Positions 35,494-46,249 of a stretch of 64,000 bases of DNA are shown piece by piece. The position numbers and the translations under genes are program-made. A model generated the notes under the pieces. It did not search any database. It had not been told where the DNA came from and saw only the letters and a list, made by a program, of their open reading frames with translations. Numbering within the stretch: the stretch's first letter is position 1; every line of letters begins with the position of its first letter. The DNA is from Epichloe hybrida (lineage: Eukaryota; Ascomycota; Sordariomycetes; Hypocreales; Clavicipitaceae): the NCBI GenBank assembly GCA_019022495.1, contig JAFEKR010000052.1, positions 124,001-188,000 of the forward strand, read 5' to 3'.

Positions 35494-35748
35494 TTATAAT
35501 AGCTTATAATAGCTCATAATAGCTTATAATAGCTCATAATAGCTTATAATAGCTTATAATAGCTCATAATAGCTTATAATAGCTTATAAAAGCTTATAAT
35601 AGCTTATAAAAGCTTATAAAAGCTTATAAAAGCTTATAATAGCTTATAATAGCTTATAATAGCTTATAATAGCTTATAATAGCTTATAATAGCTTATAAT
35701 AGCTTATAATAGCTTATAATAGCTTATAATAGCTTATAATAGCTTATA
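35494..35748. repeat. (AATAGCTTAT)n minisatellite of hAT2
   Basis: About 25 tandem 10 bp units, the reverse complement of the TTATAAGCTA arrays, with variants AGCTCATAAT and AAAGCTTATA. In the same subterminal place as in the other family members. Confidence 0.92.
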
Positions 35749-35982
35749 GTTTATAAGATTTAATAAGACCCACTTTAGACCCACTTTTATTAAAATCTCT
35801 TTTTACTTAGTCTTTACTATAGAAAAAACATAAAAGCTATTTATAGTAAAAGGTATAACTAATAAGACCCACTTTTGGATCCACTTTTATGAAAATCTCT
35901 TTTTACTTAGTCTTAACTATAGAAAAAACATAAAAGCTATTTTTAGTAAAGGGTATAACTAATAAGACCCACTTTAGACTCA

Positions 35983-36173
35983 TGTGAGGCCCCACTCACA
36001 ACACGGGTGCACCCTGCTAGCGCACCACGCTGTAGGGCTAGGTCTACGTGACACTAGCGAGCCACTAGCTATAAGTTAGTGACTCGCACGCATAACACAC
36101 TTAGACCTAGTAAGCTTTAGTTAATATACGAATGCCCCTATACCTCTTGCCTAGCTATCCCTTTATTCTTATA
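35983..36173 (+). repeat. 5' LTR of element D
   Basis: 191 bp. The outer start is intact (TGTGAGGCCCCACTCACAAC), the inner end mutated (TTCTTATA). Confidence 0.92.
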
Positions 36174-37799
36174 ATTCTAAAGCTTCTCTTACTAGCTACC
36201 TAAGAGTAATATAAGGGGGAGAATAACCTAATCCACTAGAACTATACTACGTATTACTTAGGATTAGCTAGATAATAGTAATACTATAGCTAGGGATATG
36301 CTATATTCTATAACCTTATCTAAAGCTATACCCTTTACTATAGTAGTAGAAGAGATAGTGGTTAGAGAGTAAATTGCCTAGCTTAAGTAACTTAAGGAAC
36401 TATAGGATTAAGAAAAGGAGCTTACTAACTTAATATAATCTTATAGAGGACTAGCAAAAAGGGGCTAAAAGGATAGCTTATCCTTAAGCCTTAGTAGCTA
36501 AGAAGTTAAGGTTTAAATATTACAGAACTTTAACACCTTATAAACCTATAGAAGTATAAGATATAGCTTAATAACCTTAACTATACCTTTAAGGGGGTAA
36601 AGAAGAAGTATTACTAGGATAACTAAAAGATTCTCTTTATACTTAACTATATATATATAAACTATTAGGCTAGATAGGACTAATACATTAAAGAATAACT
36701 AGCTAATAGTTAGGATTATCCTAAGGATAACTAGGATAAGTTCTAAGACTAGACCCTTATGCTACTTAAAGACTCTGTAAGTTATAATGTATAAATAGCT
36801 ATGTAGCTAGAAAACGCGAAGTAAAAGGAGGGCTAGAGTTCTATTAAGTTTAGTATTTACTTAGATTTACTAGAGAAACACCTGGAATACGCTCTAGAAA
36901 AGACTTATACTTTTATATTCTTTATGAAATTACTTCCTAACTTATAAGATTATATTAACCTATACGCAGATATTACTAGTCTAACACAAGAAGATGTTAT
37001 ATAACTTACCTAGTAATTCTAGGAGGTAATATTAAAGAATAAGCGAAAGCTAAATAATTTAGAAGAGAAAGGGCTATATAAGGTAGCTTAATACTAAAGA
37101 TATAACTCCCTATAAGGGTATTAGCTAAATAGGGACTAAAAAGATAAGGATAAGGATAAGGAAAAGACCCTAGCTACTTATCTAAATAATAATAGACTAT
37201 AAGGAAGAAGATAGTGCTTTAATTATAGTAGCATAGAGTATATTATTTATAATTATAATAAGCTAAGGAAAGACTAGTAAGAGGGCTAGGAAAACTCCTA
37301 GAGGTAAAAGTAAAAGCCCTTACCTTTACCTTAGATACTAGGGTACTAATAGGACGCTAATTCTATATACTAGTTACTATTTATAAGCATAAAGATATTA
37401 AAATAGCAGCGGATCTTAATAGTTACGCTAAGATTAATATTATAAGCGCTTAATTTACATAGACTTATAAGCTTAATTAGGCTAAGGCTATAGCACCTAT
37501 TTTAAAGGTAGTAAGGGCTTTAATAGTTCCCTAATATAGTGTCTATAAGGTACCTATTATAATTAAAGATTTATAGGGTAAAGAGAAAGATCTTAAGTTA
37601 CTATATATAGTGGTTAATAAGGACCTAAGAGTAGAGGGAAGCCCTATATTAATTAGAATACATACACTTATAGAAGAATATGTATATCTTTGCTTATACT
37701 TATAAGAATAGTGGTTTAAAAAGAGAAAGGTAGCCTTTTTATTACTAACTCCCTATAAGTTTGCGAAGGTAACACGTGATAAAATAATTATATATACTA

Positions 37800-40700
37800 T
37801 TATAAGCGTGTTAGAGAATAAGTTTGTCTCTCTTAAAGATAAAGAGAAGGTAAGAGTATATAGAACTATTAAAGATATCCTAGAGGAACTATGTAAGTTT
37901 AAAGATATGTTTATATTAGATAAGGTAGGGAGCCTCCTATTAAAGAAGTTAACTAACTATGTAATTAATCTTATACTAGGAGCTATACCCCTATATAGAC
38001 TAATCTATTCTCTCTCCTAAAGCAAGCTTAGAGAGCTCTAGGAATATATTAATAATAACCTAAAGAAAGGCTAGATAAAACCCTTAAAGAGCCTAGTAGG
38101 CATACCTATTCTATTTATGCTAAAGAAGGATAGAACGCTCTAGCTATATGTTAACTATTAAGGGCTTAATAAGGTAATATAGAAGAATTACTATGCTCTC
38201 CCCCTAATTTTGGAGATCCTTAATTAATGCTAAGGGGCCTGTTTCTTTTCTAAGATTAATATTAAGGATATATACTACTGAATTTATATTAAAGAGAGTG
38301 ATAAGTAGAAGATAGCTTTTTATATGCGCTATAGGCACTATAAGTACCTTATAATGCCTTTTGGGTTAATAAATACCCTAGCCACTTTCTAGAGTTATAT
38401 CTATAAGGCGCTATATAGGCTAGTTAACACTATTTATATGGTGTATTTAGATAATATCTTAATCTTCTTTAAGATAAAGGAGAAGCACACTAAATATATT
38501 AAGTAAGTTTTTAAATATATAAGGTTAGCGAAGTTATATATAAAACCCTCTAAGTGCTCTTTCTATAAAGAATTAGTAGAATTCCTAGGATTTATCCTCT
38601 CTATTAATGGGATATTAATAGATATTTACTAGGTTAATATAATTAGAGAATAGAAGGAGCTAATAAGTTTTAAGGATATATAGTTATTCCTTAGGTTTTA
38701 TAACTTCTATTAATAGTTTATCTATAGATACTCTAGGATTATAGTACCTCTTTATGCGCTAATAAAGGGTAGTTAAAATAGTATCTAGACTAGGAGGTTT
38801 ATATTTAGAGAAAAGGAGTAGTTAGCGTTTAACTAGCTAAAAGATACCTTTTAGTAAGCGCCTTTACTCTAATACTATAACCTAAGTTAAGTAGTGTGTA
38901 TTAAGATAAATACCTTAATTTTTATAATAGTAGGAATCCTATCTTAGTAGGATAATAAGGGCTGTTAGTATCTAGTAGCCTTTTAGTTAAGGAAGTTTAT
39001 AGATGCTAAATATAACTATAGCATAGCTAATTAAGAGTTGCTTACTATAGTAAAGTTATTTAAACACTAGTAACACTATATTAAAGGCGTGGAGACACCT
39101 ATAGAGGTCCTATTAGACTATTATAACTTATAGACCTTTATAAAGTAGTAGAAGCTAAATAGAAGATAGGCATAATAGTGTATGTTTCTCTGCCCTTTCT
39201 ATTTTATAATTAAGTATAGACTAGGGAAAAGTAACCCTGCGAATGCACTATTAAGAAGGTCTAATTATAAGGGCAAACTTATATTAAATAGGGCGCTCCT
39301 ACTAGAGCTTTAAAGGAAGATAGTAGATATCTTTATAGTAGAAGAAGAAGTACTAATATATTAAAGAAGTTATAGTGTAATACTAGTCTTAGAACTTACT
39401 AAGGTAAGAGTAGCCTAGGTAAAAGGCTAGTTAGCCGCTATGGATTTAGTAATAAGTTAGCTAAATAAGGGTGATTTTAAGGAGAAGGTAGCGTGTGTTT
39501 AAGATATTAGTATAGTATAAGTAATTTAGGGGGCTATTATATTACTAAATCCCTACTAATTTGTAGCAAATAAACTATTAGTGTAACTACTATAGAAGGT
39601 ATAGGACTAAGATCTAGATTTATAAAAGCGCGGAGGTAAGGTTAACTCCTAAGTAAAAGGGAGGGGAAAAGCTAGTCTATAGTTACGTAGTATAAGGGGC
39701 CTCCTAATATACAAAGACTAGGTAGTTATTCCGCGGGAGCCTATCTTATAATAGGAGCTTTTATAGCTACACTATGATAATCTGTTAGCGGGTTACTTTA
39801 GGACTAAATACACTCTTAAACTACTAAAATATTACTATTAGTGGCTAGTAATAAGTAAAGCTATTTTAGACTATATATCTAGCTATAAAGTATGCTAGCG
39901 TGTGGTAGCTAGGAGGCACTGCCTGTATAGAAGCCTTGAATTACTGCTAATACTTAGGTGACTGTGGGCAGAGATCTTAATAGATTTTATTATAGGATTG
40001 CTACTAGTATAGCTAGGCAACTGAGAAACTAACGTAATCCTAGCGATTATAGACTAATTTACTAAGTACTCTATCTTCCTCCCTATATAAACTATAATTA
40101 ACATAGCTAAATTAGTAAAGCTATTCTATAAGGAGATTAAGCTTTAATTTAGGGTGCTAGAGGGTATTATATCTAATAGAGGATTAGTGTTTACAAGCTA
40201 ATTCTAGTTAGATATATATTACCTATTATACGTAAAGTATAGGCTTTTAACAGTGTTTTACCCCTAAACTAATAGGTAGATAGAGAGAATAAACTAAGTG
40301 CTTAAATATTACCTATGATGCTTTATTAAAGAAAACTAATAGCTATAGCCAAAGCTACTCCTAATAGCTTAATTCACGTGTAATAATACTATTAATAGGA
40401 TAATAGGTTACTCCCCTAACTACGCTCTTATAAGCTATTTACCTAAGTTTTATCTAGCTCTTAAGGGTAAGAGTAAGGAGGGGGAGGTCCTAGAAGCTTA
40501 CGCGTGTGTATAAAAGCTATATAAGGTTAGGGAGAAACTAGTATATAACTAGGTAAGAGCTACTAAAGTATAGGCAAAGTATTATAACTAATAATACTAG
40601 CTATTAACCTTAAAAAGAGGAGACTTAGTACTACTATTAGCAAAGAATATTAGACTTAAGGACATAAAACGGAAGCTAACCCCTAGATTTATTAGGCTGT

Positions 40701-41000
40701 TTTAGATACTTAATGCTATAGGTAAATAAGCGTACTAACTAGCGCTACCTAATAAGTATAGTTAACTGTATAATGTATTTTACGTTAGTCTATTAGAGCT
40801 ATGGAATTACTAGAAAGACGCTATAGATAAAGAAATACTAATACTAGACCTTAAAGATAAAGATAATAAATTTAAAGTTAAAGAAGTTAAGGATTATAGG
40901 AAGACTTATAAAAGTAATAAATACCTAGTAAAATAGAAGGGTTAGCTAAGCAAATATAATTAATAGGTAGTAGTAGAAGATATAGAAGGTGCTTAACATG
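37800..41000 (+). pseudogene. pol relic of element D (RT, RNase H, integrase, chromodomain)
   Basis: A still-open piece at 37808-38020 ends in GAIPLYRLIYSLS, the entry segment of gypsy RT. The palm follows with MPFGLINTLATF near 38355 and YLDNILIFF near 38445. Integrase at about 39970-40310 shows LIDFIIGLLL, ILAIID.FTKYSIFLP and ISNRGLVFTS. A chromodomain-like KYLVK.KG.LSKYN lies near 40925. TAA/TAG stops of RIP type throughout. Confidence 0.8.
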
Positions 41001-42351
41001 TAATTCAGGCCTTCTATTAAAGTAAAATAAGGAGGAAGCATAGTAAGTTATAAGCGAATTATAAGCACTAAGGAATAATATTACTATAGTAAAGGCTTAA
41101 TATTATTAGTTACCTAAAAATTTTACCTAGAGGCCTGCGTTATATTATAAAAAAACAAAGGAAAGAGCGCTTAAAGCGTAGGTAAAGCAACTAGAAAACC
41201 CTCTATTATAGCCCCTAGATAGGAGATAACCTTGCTATTAATAAACCTATACTCTACCTTATTCTTATTAGCCTAAATCACCTCCTTTATAGTATAGAAG
41301 AAGTAGTATACTACTATAGCCTAGGTAATATAGCCTAGATCTAATAGACAGAGCTAAAGAACTATATGCGCTTCCTACATAGCTATAGTATTCTCTAGGT
41401 CTTCCTATTAAAATATTAGCAAAGCCCTAGTAAATAGATAATAGAAAGCTAAGGGTAAACTAGAAGAGGGGGGAATAGGGCTATAGCTACTAAGGTAACT
41501 TATAACTACTACTAAGAGACTAGATAGCTCTAGTAAGAAATAGAGGCGGCTTATATAGAAAGGTTAGTAAATAATAAGTAATTAGATTAGGATTTAATAG
41601 ACTTAATATGCCTTTATAGCACTAGTTAACTTAAAGGTAATGTGGTGTAAGGTGTTTATATAGTTAAATCCTATAACTAAGTTAAGGATATACTTAGCGA
41701 AGCTATAGTAAGTCTCGTCTGAAAAAACACTAATACCCTCTTTATTTAGGGTGGAAATAGTGGTGCCTATAAGGGCTTATACCCACTTATAAATAACTAT
41801 TAGGTTAGAAAAGTCACTAGCTATTATTACTATAGCCTAGTATAGAAAAGTTAGCGAGTTAGAAGTGTAAGGTAATAAAATACTAAGTAACTTACTGTCT
41901 CATAGGTATTACCACACTTATTACATTAGAGATAACGCTTTAACTACTTATCCCTAGTAGCGCTACTCCTAAGTAAAAAATAAGAAAAACTACATATAAT
42001 CCTTAGTAAAGTAGCCTTAATTAGTAGGTGCCTCTTAAAGTTAGCGTAGCTAGTACGTAAGTAATGTATATAAGAGCACTTATAGAAGCAAATAGTGTTA
42101 GCTTCTATAACAAAATAGTAAGGATAGGTGCGTAATAAGTTAAGGTAAATAAAGTCTAATTAAAATTAATTAGAATAGTCTAGAGTTATAAGGAGAAAAA
42201 GGGAGTAATATAATAGTATCTTATAATGAAATTTATATTATAAAGCTAACTAATTTATTTGTTATTGTTTTTATTATTAGCTAGTTAGTAAATAGCTATA
42301 TTAAGGCTAGGGAAAGCTATTTAGGAGCCTAGCTATAAGTAAGGGGATAAT

Positions 42352-42542
42352 TATAAGGCCTTACTTATAACACAGGTGCACCCCGCTAGCGCACCACACT
42401 GTAGGGCTAGGTTCACGTAACACTAGTAAGCCACTAGCTATAAGTTAGCGACTTGCACGCATAACACACTTAGACCTAGCAAGCTTTAGTCAATATACGA
42501 ACGCCCCTATACCTCTTGCCTAGCTATCCCTTTGTTCTTACA
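42352..42542 (+). repeat. 3' LTR of element D
   Basis: 191 bp. The inner start is mutated (TATAAGGCCTTACTTATAAC), the outer end intact (TTGTTCTTACA). Confidence 0.92.
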
Positions 42543-43511
42543 ACTCACTTTTATTAAGATCTCTTTTTACTTAGTCTTAACTATAGAAAAAACATAAAAG
42601 CTATTTATAGTAAAAGGTATAACTAATAAGACCTACTTTTGGATTCACTTTTATAAATACCTTTTTTACTTAGTCTTAACTACAGAAAAAACATTAAAGC
42701 TATTTATAGTAAAAGGTATAACTAATAAGACCCACTTTAAGACCCACTTTTATAAATACTACTATTTTAAGAGTAAATAAAAAAAAATTTAAGCTATAAC
42801 TAAGTATATATATAACTAGTATACCCTACTTTAGACCTACTTTTTAGAATAATTTATAATATAGTAAGTAAGCTAAAAATAGTCTAAATTCTTAAACTTA
42901 CTTTTAAAGCTGTTTTTTTCTAATCTTAGTATTAAAAGAAAATATATTATATTCCTTTAAAATCTTAATAAAAATATTATTCTAGCCCTTTTTAAAGAGC
43001 TTTTTATAGGTTTTTTACATTACCCTTAGCTTAATAAACCTCTAATACTAATATAATTATTTCTAATTAAAATAAAATAGTTATATAAAAAGAAAGCCTC
43101 TTATAACATAAAGTAAAATAATCTCTTTATTATAAATAGCTTAATATTATAGTTATATTATTATTAAATATAATATTCTATTTATATATAATACTAAATA
43201 ATTTCTTTAGGGTAAATCTTAGATTTAAAGTAAAAAAAGTATATTAAAATAAATTATAAATCTAATAAAAAAGGTAGAAAGGTAAAGTAATCTCTTAAAT
43301 TTAGTAAGAAATTAGACCTATATATAAATACTAAAAGATACTATATTAAGCTACCCTATTCTTACTATAAGCTTAATAGTTTAAATAAGTATAAACTTTA
43401 TAGATTTATAACTAAATAACTAAATTATAATAAAAATTAAGGCTTATAATAACTTAATAAAGAAAAATCTAAGGAATATAATAAGATATTAATATGCCCC
43501 ACTTTTAATTT

Positions 43512-43656
43512 TACCCCTACACTACATGTAGTATTTGTAGTGTAGTGTAGTATTTACTACACTACACTACATACTACACTACACTACAATTCACTACATT
43601 ACACACTACACGAAAAGTTAAAATACTACATTTACTACACTACATGTAAAGCTCTG
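43512..43656. repeat. Right terminal CTACA/TGTAG array of hAT2
   Basis: Several CTACA blocks in both orientations with ACATGT centres, closing with CATGTAAAGCTCTG. It keeps CpA steps that are missing in the body of the element. Confidence 0.85.
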
Positions 43657-43729
43657 TTGTCAATACAATACAATACAATACACAATACATCAAATGTATT
43701 GTATTGTATTGCAATGCTCTGTATAAAAG

Positions 43730-44689
43730 CTTAATAATTACTAAATTAGCCTTAAAGCTATAATTACTTTTGATTAATTCTATTATTTAAGTAACTAGCT
43801 TAGTGTTAGTCTATTTAGCATAGGTTAAGTTCTTTTAAACTTATAAAGAAAGGCTTTACTAAATAATAAAAGAGAGAATAGTATAATACTTATTAGTTTA
43901 TTTAGACTAAGGAATCTCGCTAGTTAGATATGCTATAAGTTATATAATATAAACTTGTATTTAAATTAAGATTTCCTATTCTTTAAAGTTCTCTGCCCCT
44001 TTTAGTAGTATAATAACTATAGTTCTTATATACTAGGCTTTTATAATATTATTAAGTTCTATTAAATCTAGTAAAGTAGCTAGAATTACTATACTACTTA
44101 TATTAAAGGGTAGGGTTATATATTAGAATTTATGTACTCCTATTACTATATGTACTTAATACTAATTATTATTAATTTAGTCTAATAGGAGTTATAGTAG
44201 TAGCTCTCTAATAATTAAATTACTATGTAGCTACTAATATATAGAGATATAAAGTTAAGAGTAAGGGGTGTTTTTAGATGCTCTTTTAAAGTTTTACCTT
44301 AGCCTAATTAGAAGGCGTTTATTATACTTACTTTACTTACTTTACCTTATACTACTATACCTATAATACTAATTATACCTAAATAGTAATAGATTTAGAT
44401 TATTAATTTTAGGTACCTAAGGTAGTTCTATAAGGAATATTATGTCCTAGCCTACTATCTGCTAAGATCTGCCTAGAAGGGTTAAACTTTTATATATATT
44501 AAGAAATTTGTAATAGTTAGTAGTTTATAATATTATAAGAGAGTTATTATAATTATAAGAGAGTAATAATATAATAAAGGTTATGCGTTTAAATCCTAGT
44601 TATATAAAAGAGTTTTACTTTTTAGTATATAAGCTAAATTCTAATTAATTTGATTGTTAACTTATGTTATTATTATTAGTTATAGGTAA
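43730..44689 (-). pseudogene. Copia gag relic, 5' part (continues from 25436)
   Basis: Copia internal sequence resumes after the TATAAAAG duplication. 44395-44690 matches 3421-3720 of the other copia copy. No frame is open for long. It ends in the 16 bp duplication shared with 51257-51272. Confidence 0.7.
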
Positions 44690-44829
44690 CCTTCGCATAA
44701 ACTTCCGCACCGCTCTAAAGGTCCGGAATTACCTCTAAAATACAAACCATATTAATATTTGAATTCCTTGCCTCCGTTTACCCCCCTTTATAATATTATA
44801 TTATAATAGAGCTAGTAGTAGGAGTGCGG

Positions 44830-46150
44830 ACATGCTAATAGTAATTAACTTAGGAGAAAGAGGGCTAGTATAAAGCTACTACTACTTAAACATAGGAATA
44901 GGATAGTTTAATGTTTAGAGCGGCGAGAATAACCCTATAATAGACTAGAACTAATTTAAATATCTAGATAATATAAAATACTATAATAAAATTGTAAGCC
45001 TTATCCCTAGTAATAAAGTTACTTAGGTGTAGTATATTACTAAAGCTATTACTAAATAGGTAGCGGACTATGCCTAAGCTAAAGTAAAGGTAATAAACTA
45101 TAATAATAGTAATATTTGCACTACTAAAGAAACCCTTAAATAAGCCCTTAAAGAGGCTATTAAAGAAGAAGCTAAAGGAAGTAACACTCTAACCTAGGTA
45201 AGCATTACTACTAGCCTAGCCCCTAAACAAATAAATAGCTTACCTCCCCCCCTCTAAATCCCTAGTAGATAGGACTAAGAGGCACTTATTAAAGGGAATA
45301 CTATCTAGGAATTACTTTAGTCTAGGGGCATAGAAGATATAGTAATAGTAGTAAATAGAGCTATAAGCTAGACTATAGTAGTAGTAGCTAGAAGACTCCC
45401 TAGTAGGGATATAATTATTACCTTTAAAGGAAACACTACCTAATATAGAGAAGACTAAAAATAGATTACTAAAGTATTTAGGCTGGAGGCAACCCTTTAC
45501 TATTATATACTTAGTGTTATTATTAAAGGATTCCTAACTAAATATGCCTCTCTTAAGAACCTAGTAATAGAAATTAGAAAGGCTAATAAGGTAAATATAG
45601 TAAAGGTAATAGCAAGATAACCCTAGGGCAAAGGTACTTAAAGAATTACTTTAATACTAGGCCTAGCTAAAGTAAAAGATACTAATAAGATATGCTAAGA
45701 TAGCATAGTCTTTAAAGCGGAGCTTTTCTAAACTAAACTATATAATAAGACCCTATAACCCTAATAGTGCTATAATTACTTCTAAACTAGCTATATAGCT
45801 AAGTTTTATAAGGTAGCACTAAGGTATAGTAAGTGCAGAGCTAGCTATTATAAGGATAGAGAGTTCTCTTACCTAGTAAAAGATAGATAGGTAAAAGAGA
45901 ACTATATCCTATACTCTAGACTATACCTAGCCTAGTTAAGGGACTATCCTATCCTAAAAGAGAAGTAAAATACTACTAAAGTAGGATATCTTAAATAGCC
46001 CTCTTGCTTTACTACCTACTCCCTAAGTAGAGGCTTAATTATACCCTATAAGAGACCTAGTATAGTAGTAAAACCTATTATTATAGTAAGTAAAAAGAGA
46101 GAATACCTTATAAATGCGAAATAAAGCACTAAATAACTAAGATTAGGAAG
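44830..46150 (+). pseudogene. LINE ORF1 (gag-like) relic
   Basis: At about 45767-45860 the frame reads CYNYF.TSYIAKFYKVALRYSKC, matching the tandem CCHC knuckles of fungal LINE ORF1 proteins with the His/Cys codons altered by transitions. Upstream is a basic and Glu-rich region. Limits are approximate. Confidence 0.6.
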
Positions 46151-46249
46151 CATTAGATAGTATGCGAAGCGACTTAGAGCTAGAATAGAGCTAGTATAAG
46201 ATAGTAGTAACTAATAACCCCCCTAATTAATATAATAATATTATAAGTC

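Larger units (their letters stand above)
35983..42542 (+). mobile_element. Chromodomain gypsy LTR retrotransposon (element D) inside hAT2
   Basis: LTRs 35983-36173 and 42352-42542 (both 191 bp, TGTGAGGCC...CTTACA) are flanked by ACTCA (35978-35982 and 42543-42547). A purine tract (AAGGGGATAA) precedes the 3' LTR. Inside, gag, RT, integrase and chromodomain-like remains are in gypsy order. It is a different family from element C (other LTR sequence and length). Heavily RIP-mutated. Confidence 0.92.
35357..43656. mobile_element. hAT-like non-autonomous element (hAT2) inserted in the end array of hAT1
   Basis: Ends CAGAGCTTTGCA (35357) and TGTAAAGCTCTG (43656), flanked by the 8 bp duplication TTGTCAAT (35349-35356 and 43657-43664). 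Both ends carry CTACA/TGTAG pentamer arrays. Inside are an inverted (AATAGCTTAT)n minisatellite, ~98 bp AAGTGGGTC repeats and an AT-rich body that parallels hAT1 in inverse orientation. Net size without its gypsy insertion is about 1.7 kb. No transposase. It is a diverged relative of hAT1 with a different pentamer. Confidence 0.85.
25445..43721. mobile_element. hAT-like non-autonomous element (hAT1), host of three nested elements
   Basis: Termini CAGAGCATTG (25445) and CAATGCTCTG (43721) are perfect inverted repeats, flanked by the 8 bp duplication TATAAAAG (25437-25444 and 43722-43729). CAGAG-type ends and 8 bp duplications are hAT hallmarks. Behind each end is an array of TGTAT/ATACA pentamers. 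Without the insertions the element is about 2.1 kb: pentamer arrays, AT-rich body, ~98 bp repeats with AAGTGGGTC, a (TTATAAGCTA)8 minisatellite and the right pentamer array. No transposase frame is visible, so it must be mobilised in trans. Confidence 0.85.
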
